Shown: piece by piece, positions 1 through 6,228 of the stretch
How positions within the stretch are numbered: position 1 is the stretch's first letter
Layout: the number at the start of each line of letters is the position of its first letter
Assembly: GCA_021793335.1 (NCBI GenBank)
Contig: JAJYSW010000028.1
Location: forward strand, 1-19,817
Origin: Actinomycetes bacterium
Lineage (GTDB): Bacteria > Actinomycetota > Actinomycetes > Mycobacteriales > Micromonosporaceae
Direction of reading: 5' to 3'
DNA: 19,817 nucleotides
Program-made: the position numbers and the translations under genes
The notes under the pieces: generated by a model
The model's database searches: none
What the model was told of the DNA's origin: nothing
The model's input: the letters and a program-made list of their open reading frames with translations, nothing else

Positions 1-3
1 TCT

Positions 4-77
4 CATGGGGTTCCCTTCAAATCAACATTGGGAGCGGTACCAACGAACATACTGTCATCCGAATAGATATATGTCAA
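4..77 (-). promoter_or_regulatory. Promoter, RBS and start of a leftward gene cut by the window edge
   Basis: Reading the minus strand, a perfect TTGACA (plus coordinates 72-77) is followed after 17 bases by CAGTAT (49-54), a weaker -10 element. Further on are a GAAGGGAA ribosome-binding sequence (18-11) and an ATG at 6-4. This ordered set suggests a gene starting at about position 6 and running out of the window. It would lie downstream of the LacI-type gene on the same strand, but with its own promoter. LacI-type regulators often sit beside sugar-uptake or sugar-hydrolysis genes, so such a target is likely; only two codons are visible, so the product is unknown. Confidence 0.4.
43..54. promoter_or_regulatory. 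Candidate LacI-type operator over the leftward promoter
   Basis: The 12-mer ACGAACATACTG matches 10 of 12 bases of ACGAACGTATTG in front of the LacI-type gene (1172-1183). Here it covers the -10 element of the leftward promoter, where a bound repressor would block transcription. The site is asymmetric, so it may be a degenerate operator. The link to the regulator is inference from the shared sequence and position. Confidence 0.3.
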
Positions 78-98
78 TAGATGGGGCTCGAATGGATC

Positions 99-1151
99 TC
101 AGCGGGAGCGCGGCGGCCCGCTCGTGCCGCGGACGAGCAGCCGCGACTCCAGTCGCATGTGCGCCCCGGCCGAGCGGACGCCGCGGAGCTGCTCATCGGC
201 CGCCTGTACCGCCAAGCGCGCCAATCGATGCGCGTCCTGACGCACTGTGGTCAGGTCGACATGGCCGAGCCCGGCGATACGGCTGTCGTCGTAGCCGACG
301 ACGGAGACCTGTTCGGGAATCCGCACACCCGCGCGGGTGAGGACATCGAGTAGCCCTATCGCGCACTGGTCGTTCGATGCGAACACGGCGGTCGGCAGCG
401 GCCGGTCCTCGGCGAGCATCGCCCGCGCCGCCTCGCCACCGCCCTCGGCGGTGTGACCGCCCCGCATCACGCGAACGCGGTCGCCCAGGCCGTGCGAGCG
501 CATCGCATCGCAATAGGCCCGCCGTCGCCCGGACGAGCCGGGCCGGGCACCGCCGTCGACGTGCACGATGTCCCGATGGCCCAGCCCGACGAGGTGGTCG
601 ATCGCCGCCCTGGCGCCCGGCCGGTCGTGGGAGGCCACGATGTCCACGGGGACGCCGCGGAGGCGGCGGCCGACCACGACGGTGGGGATGCGCTCGGCGA
701 TCGCGGCGATGTCCTCGCCTGCGACGGTCGGGCCGCACAGCAACAGCGCCTCGCTCCGGTGCCCGATGAGCGCCTCGATGGCCTGGTGCTCGCCGCGCGT
801 GGGCACGGCCGCGCTCAGCACCAGGTCGTACCCGAGCGCTTCGGCGGCCGGGTAGATGGCCTCGACCAGGTCGACATGGTGTGGGTCTCCGGCGGTGAAG
901 AGGACGCCGAGGACCTTGCTCCGGCCGCGTGCGAGCAGCCGCGCGGCCATATCGGGCCGGTAGCCGATCTCGGCGGCGGCCTCGAAGACCCGCTCGCGAG
1001 TCTGAGGACTGGCGCCGGGCTGGTCGCGGAACACCAGGGAGACCAGGGCGCGTGAGACGCCGACACGGGCGGCCACATCGGCCATGGTGGGTTTGCGCGA
1101 CCGCGGTGCCGGGATGCGGTCGGGACGGTTTTCGGGGGTCGATGGGGTCAT
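99..1151 (-). CDS. LacI-family transcriptional regulator
   Basis: A 350-residue regulator of the LacI/GalR family. Residues 22-43 (TMADVAARVGVSRALVSLVF) form the N-terminal DNA-binding helix-turn-helix. A hinge follows (YRPDMAARLLARGRSK), then a periplasmic-binding-protein-like sensor domain from about residue 75 with the usual IPEQVSVVGYDD signature near the end. The ATG at 1151 was chosen because GGAAGG lies 11 bases upstream; an earlier in-frame ATG at 1211 lacks this, and an ATG at 1085 directly before the helix-turn-helix is a shorter alternative. The effector is probably a sugar or similar small molecule, but nothing here identifies it. The gene points away from aroC and is probably not part of the shikimate operon. 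Similar 12-mers before it and before the next leftward gene suggest autoregulation plus control of that neighbour. Confidence 0.9.
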   Translation of the reverse strand: MTPSTPENRPDRIPAPRSRKPTMADVAARVGVSRALVSLVFRDQPGASPQTRERVFEAAAEIGYRPDMAARLLARGRSKVLGVLFTAGDPHHVDLVEAIYPAAEALGYDLVLSAAVPTRGEHQAIEALIGHRSEALLLCGPTVAGEDIAAIAERIPTVVVGRRLRGVPVDIVASHDRPGARAAIDHLVGLGHRDIVHVDGGARPGSSGRRRAYCDAMRSHGLGDRVRVMRGGHTAEGGGEAARAMLAEDRPLPTAVFASNDQCAIGLLDVLTRAGVRIPEQVSVVGYDDSRIAGLGHVDLTTVRQDAHRLARLAVQAADEQLRGVRSAGAHMRLESRLLVRGTSGPPRSR

Positions 1152-1169
1152 CGCACCATTGTCCTTCCG

Positions 1170-1183
1170 ATACGAACGTATTG
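1170..1183. promoter_or_regulatory. Candidate autoregulatory operator of the LacI-type gene
   Basis: ATACGAACGTAT (1170-1181) is an inverted repeat with perfect 5-bp arms around AA, lying 19 bases upstream of the regulator's start codon. The minus strand there also carries a possible -10 (TACGTT), so a bound dimer would overlap the promoter. ACGAACGTATTG recurs in similar form at 43-54. LacI-family dimers usually bind short palindromes of this size; the assignment remains an inference. Confidence 0.4.
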
Positions 1184-1244
1184 AGATTTTCACCGCTGCA
1201 TGCTCGGCCACGGCATGCGGTGCGTGTCAGTCTAGCTTCGCTGT

Positions 1245-1268
1245 CGCGCGCTACTAGCGCGCGCTAGT
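1245..1268. repeat. Two overlapping perfect palindromes between lacI-type gene and aroC
   Basis: Positions 1253-1268 read ACTAGCGCGCGCTAGT, a perfect 16-bp palindrome. It overlaps a second one, CGCGCGCTA-C-TAGCGCGCG, at 1245-1263 with 9-bp arms around one base. Together they make three alternating CGCGCTAG-type half-sites. They lie about 100 bp upstream of the LacI-type start and about 180 bp upstream of aroC. They look like tandem operator half-sites for a dimeric regulator, though a cruciform or hairpin role is possible. Confidence 0.5.
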
Positions 1269-1360
1269 CTCAGTCGAGGCCACACGCGCCGATCTCCTCG
1301 GTGCCTGAGCCACATCATCGTCCCGACGCCCACGGCGGAGCCGGCGGGGCCGCGGCCGCC

Positions 1361-1447
1361 ATGCGCGCCGCCGAGCTGGCCGCGTCCGGGCAGTGGGACA
1401 TGCGTCCCACCAAGCGCCTCGCGAGGCGCGGACAATGGCAGACTTGA
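1361..1447 (+). CDS. Possible short leader ORF before aroC
   Basis: A 28-codon open frame starts at ATG 1361 and stops at TGA 1445-1447, three bases before the aroC GTG. It encodes a small basic peptide with two Gln-Trp pairs (Trp codons at 1394 and 1436). Third positions are mostly G or C, but that is common in random frames at this GC content. The ribosome-binding signal upstream (GGCGGGG) is poor. If translated, it could couple translation to aroC, which itself has a poorly spaced Shine-Dalgarno. The Trp codons are not tandem, so a classical tryptophan attenuator is not supported. Confidence 0.2.
   Translation: MRAAELAASGQWDMRPTKRLARRGQWQT
1393..1429. repeat. Tandem inverted repeats immediately upstream of aroC
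   Basis: GTGGGACATGCGTCCCAC (1393-1410) has perfect 7-bp arms around ATGC. Three bases later GCGCCTCGCGAGGCGC (1414-1429) is a perfect 16-bp palindrome. The second ends 21 bases before the aroC GTG start. They could be two protein-binding sites or two RNA stems in the aroC leader. No strong promoter is visible close by; GACAAT at 1431-1436 is the nearest -10-like hexamer, with no -35 partner. Confidence 0.5.
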
Positions 1448-1450
1448 GGC

Positions 1451-2629
1451 GTGTTGCGATGGATGACAGCTGGAGAATCACACGGACCCGAACTCGTGGT
1501 CACTCTCGACGGCCTGCCCGCGGGGATCGAACTGACCACCGGCGTCGTGGCCGCCGAACTGGCTCGCCGCCGCCTCGGTTACGGCCGCGGCGCCCGCATG
1601 AAGTTCGAGGCCGACGAGGTCGCCTTCATCGGCGGCGTCCGCCACGGCCGCACCCTCGGTTCGCCCGTGGCCATCAAGGTCGGCAACACCGAGTGGCCCA
1701 AGTGGGAACAGGTCATGGCCGCCGACCCGGTCGACGAGAGCGTCCTCGAAGGACTCGCCCGCAACGCGCCCCTCACCCGCCCCAGGCCCGGCCACGCCGA
1801 CCTGGCCGGCATGCAGAAGTACGACCACACCGACGCCCGCCCCATCCTCGAACGCGCCTCCGCCCGCGAGACCGCCGCGCGCGTCGCCGGCGGCACCGCC
1901 GCCAAGGCGTTCCTGGAGCAGGCGTTCGGCATCGCGATCGTCTCCCATGTCAAGGCCCTCGGTCCCGTCCGCGTCAAGGGCGGCACCGTCCCCGCTCCGG
2001 CCGACTCCGCGGCCATCGACGCCGACCCGATGCGATGCCTCGACCCCGAGGCTTCGGCTCGCATGGTCGCCGAGGTCGATGCCGCCAAGAAGAACGCCGA
2101 CACCCTCGGCGGCGTCGTCGAGGTCCTCGCCTACAACGTCCCGCCCGGACTGGGCTCGCACGTTCAGTGGGACCGCAAGCTCGACGCCCGTCTGGCCGCC
2201 GCGCTCATGTCCGTCCAGTCGGTCAAAGCCGTCGAGATCGGCGACGGCCTGATGCAGGCGAGCGTCCGCGGATCGGCCGCCCACGACGAGATGGTTCCCG
2301 GCGCCGAAGGCGTTGAACGCCTCACCGACCGCGCCGGCGGCCTCGAAGGGGGCATCACCACCGGTCAGCCCGTGCGCGTCTCGGCCATGCTCAAGCCCAT
2401 CTCCTCCCTGACCCGGCCGCTGCGCACGATCGATACCGAGACCGGCGAGGCCGCCGAGGCCATCAATCAGCGTTCCGACGTGTGCGCCGTTCCCGCCGGC
2501 GGCGTCGTCGCCGAGTCGATGGTCGCCTACGTCCTCGCCGGGGCCGCCCTGGAGAAATTCGGCGGCGACTCCGTGGCCGAGGCCCGGCGCAACCACCAGT
2601 CCTACATCGAACACCTGCGGGTGAAATGA
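1451..2629 (+). CDS. aroC: Chorismate synthase
   Basis: Converts 5-enolpyruvylshikimate 3-phosphate to chorismate, the last shikimate-pathway step, using reduced FMN. The 392-residue protein has the expected length for actinobacteria (about 400). It starts with the family's MLRWMTAGESHGP segment, followed by RRRLGYGRGARM, TRPRPGHADLAGM, the RASARETAARVA helix, GGLEGGITTGQPV and the QRSDVCAVPA motif near the C-terminus. The GTG start at 1451 is set by the conserved N-terminus; the only Shine-Dalgarno-like sequence (GAGG, 1446-1449) is one base away, so initiation may be weak or coupled to an upstream frame. It is first of three co-directional shikimate genes, with 49 bases to the next. The usual actinobacterial neighbour aroE is not present upstream. 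Confidence 0.97.
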   Translation: MLRWMTAGESHGPELVVTLDGLPAGIELTTGVVAAELARRRLGYGRGARMKFEADEVAFIGGVRHGRTLGSPVAIKVGNTEWPKWEQVMAADPVDESVLEGLARNAPLTRPRPGHADLAGMQKYDHTDARPILERASARETAARVAGGTAAKAFLEQAFGIAIVSHVKALGPVRVKGGTVPAPADSAAIDADPMRCLDPEASARMVAEVDAAKKNADTLGGVVEVLAYNVPPGLGSHVQWDRKLDARLAAALMSVQSVKAVEIGDGLMQASVRGSAAHDEMVPGAEGVERLTDRAGGLEGGITTGQPVRVSAMLKPISSLTRPLRTIDTETGEAAEAINQRSDVCAVPAGGVVAESMVAYVLAGAALEKFGGDSVAEARRNHQSYIEHLRVK

Positions 2630-2678
2630 TGCGGTCGCACCCGACTCCCGCCCGCCGCCCGATCGGAGGCGAACTCGC

Positions 2679-4235
2679 ATGAGCCCGATCGTCATCGTCG
2701 GACCGCCGGGTTCGGGCAAGACCACCGTCGGCGCCGCACTGGCCGCGAAGCTCGGCACGACCTTCCGCGACACCGACGCCGATATCGCCGAGGCCGCCGG
2801 CAAGCCGATCCCGGACATCTTCGTCGACGACGGCGAAGACCACTTCCGTGCGCTCGAACGTGAGGCCGTGCGCGTCGCCGTGGCCGAGCACGAGGGCGTC
2901 CTCGCGCTCGGCGGCGGTGCGATCATGGCCGAGGCCAACCGGAAACTCCTGGCCGACGTGCCCGTCGTCCACCTCCGAGTCGATCTCGCCGAAGCCGTCA
3001 AGCGCACCGAGATCGACCGTGGTCGCCCGCTCCTGGCGGTCAACCCGCGCGCCACGCTCCGCAGACTCATGGACGAACGGCTCCCGCTCTACCGAGAGGT
3101 CGCCGACATTGAAATCGACACCACCGGAAAGGCGGTCGAGGACTTGACCGACGAGATCGCCGTGAAGCTCGGCACCCGCACCGTCACCGTGAACGACGCC
3201 GAGGCCCCCTACCCAGTCCTCATCGGACGAGGTGTCGTCGAACGGCTGCCCGAGCACCTGGGCCGCGCCGTCCGCGTCGCCCTCATCCACACCGCCGGCA
3301 CCGCCGAACTCGCCGGGCGCATCGGCTCGCTGCTGCCCGAAGGCGTCGAGGCCACCCTCATGGAGATCCCCGACGCCGAGGACGGCAAGACGATCGCCGT
3401 CGCCGAACAGTGCTGGGAGGCGCTCGGCGCCGAAGGCTTCACCCGCACCGACATGATCATCGGCGTCGGCGGGGGAGCGGCGACGGACCTGGCCGGGTTC
3501 GTCGCGGCCTGCTGGCTGCGCGGCGTGGCGCTCGTGCACGTCCCGACCTCGCTGCTCGGCGCGGTCGACGCCGCCGTGGGCGGCAAGACCGGCGTCAACA
3601 CCGGCGCCGGCAAGAACCTCGTCGGCGCCTTCTATCCGCCCCGCGCGGTCCTGGTCGACCTCGACCACTTCACGACCCTCCCCGAGCGCGACATGGCGGC
3701 GGGCATGGCCGAGATCGTCAAGGCCGGATTCATCGCGGACCCGGCCATCCTCGAACTGATCGAGAACGACCCGAGGGCCGCCCTCGACGCCGCCGGCCCC
3801 GTGCTGACCGAACTGGTCGAACGCGCCATCGCCATGAAGGCCCGAGTGACCGCCGCCGACCTCAAGGAGGGCGGCCTGCGGGCGATCCTCAACTACGGGC
3901 ACACCTTCGCGCACGCGATCGAGAAGATCGAAGACTACCGCTGGCGGCACGGCGACGCCGTCGCCGTCGGCATGGTCTACGCCGCCCACCTCGGTGCGAT
4001 CACCGGCCGCGTCGACCTGGTCGAGCGGACCGAGGCGATCCTCGAATCGCTCGGTCTGCCCACGACGTACCAGGCCGGCCGCTGGGAGGAGATCAGCGCG
4101 GTCATGAAGATCGACAAGAAGAACCTCGGTGCCACGCAGCGGTTCATCCTCCTCGACGCCCTCGGCGAGGCCGCGATCGTCGACGACGTCACTCCCGAAC
4201 TGCAACGACTGGCCTATGAGAGGCTCACCGAGTGA
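2679..4235 (+). CDS. aroKB: Bifunctional shikimate kinase / 3-dehydroquinate synthase fusion
   Basis: One uninterrupted 518-residue frame carries two shikimate enzymes. Residues 1-167 are shikimate kinase: Walker A GPPGSGKTT (8-16), DTD (31-33), shikimate-binding R57, GGG (78-80), lid R116 and R134 in the RLPLY segment. From about residue 172 it is 3-dehydroquinate synthase, which cyclises DAHP with NAD and zinc: GVGGGAATD (262-270), VGGKTGVNT, and the expected metal ligands E345, H408 (NYGHTFAH) and H424. All key residues are present in both halves. The start ATG has GGAGG nine bases upstream. Usual actinobacterial practice is two separate genes; fusions are known in, for example, Thermotoga. 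In-frame GTG codons at residues 162 and 171, at the junction, could give a separate AroB, but no good ribosome-binding site precedes them. The aroQ start overlaps its stop. Confidence 0.95.
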   Translation: MSPIVIVGPPGSGKTTVGAALAAKLGTTFRDTDADIAEAAGKPIPDIFVDDGEDHFRALEREAVRVAVAEHEGVLALGGGAIMAEANRKLLADVPVVHLRVDLAEAVKRTEIDRGRPLLAVNPRATLRRLMDERLPLYREVADIEIDTTGKAVEDLTDEIAVKLGTRTVTVNDAEAPYPVLIGRGVVERLPEHLGRAVRVALIHTAGTAELAGRIGSLLPEGVEATLMEIPDAEDGKTIAVAEQCWEALGAEGFTRTDMIIGVGGGAATDLAGFVAACWLRGVALVHVPTSLLGAVDAAVGGKTGVNTGAGKNLVGAFYPPRAVLVDLDHFTTLPERDMAAGMAEIVKAGFIADPAILELIENDPRAALDAAGPVLTELVERAIAMKARVTAADLKEGGLRAILNYGHTFAHAIEKIEDYRWRHGDAVAVGMVYAAHLGAITGRVDLVERTEAILESLGLPTTYQAGRWEEISAVMKIDKKNLGATQRFILLDALGEAAIVDDVTPELQRLAYERLTE

Positions 4236-4660
4236 AGACTTACGTGCTCAACGGCCCCAACCTGAACCGGCTCGGCCGCCGCGAGCCCGCGGTCTACGGC
4301 TCGCAGACGCTCGACGACCTCGTCGAACTGTGCCGGGAGACCGGGGCGGCGCTCGGCCTGGAGGTCGACTGCCGTCAGACCAACGCCGAACACGAAATGC
4401 TCGAGTGGCTCCACGAGGCCGCTGACGAACAGATCCCGGTGGTGCTCAACGCCGCCGCCTGGACCCACACCTCGGTGGCGGTCGGCGACGCCTGCGCGCA
4501 GCTGACCGCCCCGCTCATCGAGGTGCACCTCTCCAACGTCCACCGACGCGAGCCGTTCCGGCACCACTCGTACATCTCGGCCCACGCCGAGGGCGTCATC
4601 GCCGGACTCGGCCTCGGCGGTTACACCGCGGCCCTCCGCCACCTCGCCACCCACCGATAG
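4232..4660 (+). CDS. aroQ: Type II 3-dehydroquinate dehydratase
   Basis: Dehydrates 3-dehydroquinate to 3-dehydroshikimate, the step after the AroB reaction. The 142-residue length fits the small dodecameric type II class. VLNGPNLNRLGRREPAVYG near the N-terminus gives the catalytic arginine (R17) and tyrosine (Y22). N73 lies in LNAAAWTHTS, and the general acid histidine is H99 in EVHLSNVH. The GTG start overlaps the aroKB stop by four bases (GTGA), so translation is probably coupled. The three genes 1451-4660 give four of the seven shikimate activities. Confidence 0.96.
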   Translation: MKTYVLNGPNLNRLGRREPAVYGSQTLDDLVELCRETGAALGLEVDCRQTNAEHEMLEWLHEAADEQIPVVLNAAAWTHTSVAVGDACAQLTAPLIEVHLSNVHRREPFRHHSYISAHAEGVIAGLGLGGYTAALRHLATHR

Positions 4661-4928
4661 TCGCGTGGCGAGGCCGCCGTCCACCGCCGCGATCGAGCCC
4701 GCGCCTCCCAGGAGACGCGCAGGGACCCAGGTCATCGCGCAGGGGTGCTCGGGTCTTCGCCCGCCCCGGCCGATGTATCGTGATGGCCCGCTCACGGCGG
4801 TCCGGCCGCCCGTCGCGGCCTGAGCGGATCGACACAGCGCCATGGCCTGGACTCGGAGCGCTCGGAACGGCCGCTACCATTGATCGCCGGCCCGTAACAA
4901 ACCCTCTACCGAAAAGAGATTTACGCCC
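4661..4928 (+). promoter_or_regulatory. aroQ-efp intergenic region with possible efp promoter
   Basis: This 268-base gap holds no credible gene. Just after aroQ, TCGC-gt-GGCG (4662-4671) can pair with CGCCGCGA around 4687-4695 as a modest stem-loop, a weak terminator candidate. TACCAT at 4875-4880 fits the TANNNT -10 pattern and would start a leader of about 40 bases; no clear -35 lies at the right distance. AAAGAGA (4914-4920) is a moderate Shine-Dalgarno for efp. In Mycobacterium a pepQ peptidase gene sits at this place; no remnant was recognised. Confidence 0.3.
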
Positions 4929-5486
4929 GTGGCAACCACGAACGATCTGAAGAACGGCATGGTGCTCAACCTGGAAGGCCAGCTCTGGCAAGTCCAGGAG
5001 TTCCAGCACGTCAAGCCCGGTAAAGGCCCTGCGTTCGTGCGGACGACCGTCAAACAGATCCCGTCGGGCAAGATCGTCGACAAGACCTTCAACGCCGGCG
5101 CCAAGGTCGAGACCGCCACCGTCGACCGCCGCACCATGCAGTACCTCTACAAGGAGGGCGAGGACTTCGTGTTCATGGACATGGAGACCTATGACCAGTA
5201 CCCGATCGGCCCCGCGCTGGTCGGCGACGCCGGCAAGTGGATGCTGGAGAACTCCGAGGCCACGGTCGCCATGCACGAGGGCACGATCCTGTACGTCGAA
5301 CTGCCGCCCTCGGTCGAGCTCACCATCACTTATACCGAGCCGGGCCTCCAAGGGGACCGCTCCTCGGGCGGCACCAAGCCCGCCACCCTCGAAACCGGCG
5401 CACAGGTCAACGTGCCGCTGTTCATCGAGAACGGCGAGACGATCAAGGTCGACACCCGCGACGGCAAATACCTCTCCCGGGCCTAG
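4929..5486 (+). CDS. efp: Translation elongation factor P
   Basis: Binds between the ribosomal P and E sites and relieves stalling at polyproline stretches. The 185-residue protein has the full three-domain length. The tip loop reads HVKPGKGPAF with K32 flanked by prolines 30 and 34. This PGKGP form is known in actinobacteria, where the loop is thought to work without lysine modification; no modifying enzyme gene is nearby. The domain III signature ITYTEPGLQGDRSSGGTKPA is intact. The GTG start at 4929 gives the normal MATTNDLKNG beginning. It is followed five bases later by nusB, so the two are probably co-transcribed. Confidence 0.97.
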   Translation: MATTNDLKNGMVLNLEGQLWQVQEFQHVKPGKGPAFVRTTVKQIPSGKIVDKTFNAGAKVETATVDRRTMQYLYKEGEDFVFMDMETYDQYPIGPALVGDAGKWMLENSEATVAMHEGTILYVELPPSVELTITYTEPGLQGDRSSGGTKPATLETGAQVNVPLFIENGETIKVDTRDGKYLSRA

Positions 5487-5491
5487 GCGCA

Positions 5492-5956
5492 GTGGGGAGG
5501 AAACAGGCCAGGGCCGGTGCGCTCACCGCGCGGACGAAATGGCGGATGCGCGCCGTCGAGATCCTCTACGAGGCCGAGAGCCGCGACGAACCGGTCGAGA
5601 AGGTGCTCGGCGAGCGCGCCGGGCGCGCGGCCATCGACCCCGAGGCACCCCGGCTTCCGGCCTACGCCGAGCAGCTGGTGCGCGGCGTCGCCGACCACAT
5701 CGACGAGATCGACGAGACCCTGCGCGAGGCCGCAGCGGGTTGGTCGATCGAGCGGATGCCCGCCGTCGACCGGAACGTGCTGCGCGTGGGGCTCTACGAG
5801 ATCAGGTTCGTCGAGGACGTGGACGCGCCGGTGGCCATCAAGGAGGCGCTCCGAGTGGCCGAGCAGATCGGCTCCTCTGACGACCCGGCGTTCATCAATG
5901 CCGTCCTCGACAAGGCCGCCCGTCCCTGGTGGAGCGCTCCGCAGGAGGACGACTGA
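5492..5956 (+). CDS. nusB: Transcription antitermination factor NusB
   Basis: An RNA-binding antitermination factor that acts with NusE (S10) on rRNA operons. The 154-residue protein carries the all-helical NusB fold: an arginine-rich first helix (ARTKWRMRAVEILYEAE, about residues 13-29), a central WSIERMPAVDRNVLRVGLYEI segment and the conserved VAIKEALRVAEQ...PAFINAVLDKAAR end. GTG 5492 is the only in-frame start giving the complete first helix; it adds about 12 residues beyond the family core and has no obvious Shine-Dalgarno, which suggests coupling to efp. ATG 5546 would truncate the helix. A very stable hairpin begins 15 bases after the stop. Confidence 0.93.
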   Translation: MGRKQARAGALTARTKWRMRAVEILYEAESRDEPVEKVLGERAGRAAIDPEAPRLPAYAEQLVRGVADHIDEIDETLREAAAGWSIERMPAVDRNVLRVGLYEIRFVEDVDAPVAIKEALRVAEQIGSSDDPAFINAVLDKAARPWWSAPQEDD

Positions 5957-5970
5957 GTTCACCGCGCACG

Positions 5971-6006
5971 ACGGCCGGGACGCTCCCATGGGGACGTCCC
6001 GGCCGT
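5971..6006. terminator. Strong hairpin between convergent nusB and bldD
   Basis: ACGGCCGGGACG (5971-5982) pairs perfectly with CGTCCCGGCCGT (5995-6006). Past a one-base bulge, the inner TCCC/GGGA adds four more pairs, leaving a 3-base loop. The stem is thus about 16 bp. There is no T-tract, as is frequent for GC-rich actinobacterial terminators. Its place just after nusB, facing bldD, suggests termination in one or both directions. Confidence 0.7.
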
Positions 6007-6046
6007 GTCGTATGCGCAGGTCACAGTGGATCGCTGCGGAGCCGGA

Positions 6047-6160
6047 GCGGCCGGCCCGGCCGCAGGGGATCGGAACTTGCGGCCGGCCGTGTCGCGGTCG
6101 CCGGCTCGGCGGCACGCGATCGCGCGTGGCGCCGTCCGGGCCCGGCTCGAAGCGGCTTCG
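6047..6160. repeat. Further GC-rich stem-loops in the nusB-bldD gap
   Basis: Three more inverted repeats follow the main hairpin: GCGGCCGG-c-CCGGCCGC (6047-6063), CACGCG-atcg-CGCGTG (6113-6128) and CGAAGCGGCTTCG (6148-6160). A run of five T at 6185-6189 is 24 bases past the last one, too far for a classical intrinsic terminator. No credible gene was seen in 5957-6228. The cluster may serve as a transcriptional insulator between convergent genes. Confidence 0.45.
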
Positions 6161-6205
6161 CAGGGCCGCACGAGGACTGAATCGTTTTTACTCGGCCGTG
6201 CCCGT

Positions 6206-6225
6206 GCGGCGGCGCCGTTCGCCGC
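6206..6225 (-). terminator. Candidate bldD terminator stem
   Basis: GCGGCG (6206-6211) and CGCCGC (6220-6225) form a 6-bp stem with an 8-base loop, directly after the bldD stop on the minus strand. No U-tract follows in that direction. The large hairpin at 5971-6006 could act as backup. Confidence 0.35.
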
Positions 6226-6228
6226 GGC

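Noticed and set aside
1152..1211. Earlier ATG start for the LacI-type gene
   Set aside because: No Shine-Dalgarno, and the extension would run through the candidate operator; ATG 1151 has GGAAGG upstream.
1361..1447. Tryptophan attenuator before aroC
   Set aside because: Only two separated Trp codons, and the inverted repeats do not form mutually exclusive terminator/antiterminator stems with a T-tract. The short frame is kept only as a weak candidate leader.
1478..3070. Minus-strand open frame opposite aroC
   Set aside because: Same shadow effect; overlaps strongly conserved AroC and AroK motifs.
2463..4205. Long minus-strand open frame (580 codons) opposite aroC and aroKB
   Set aside because: A codon-bias shadow of the plus-strand genes, with no recognisable domain and no ribosome-binding site.
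6148..6189. Intrinsic terminator from the CGAAGCGGCTTCG stem and the TTTTT run
   Set aside because: The T-run is 24 bases past the stem, too far for a classical terminator.
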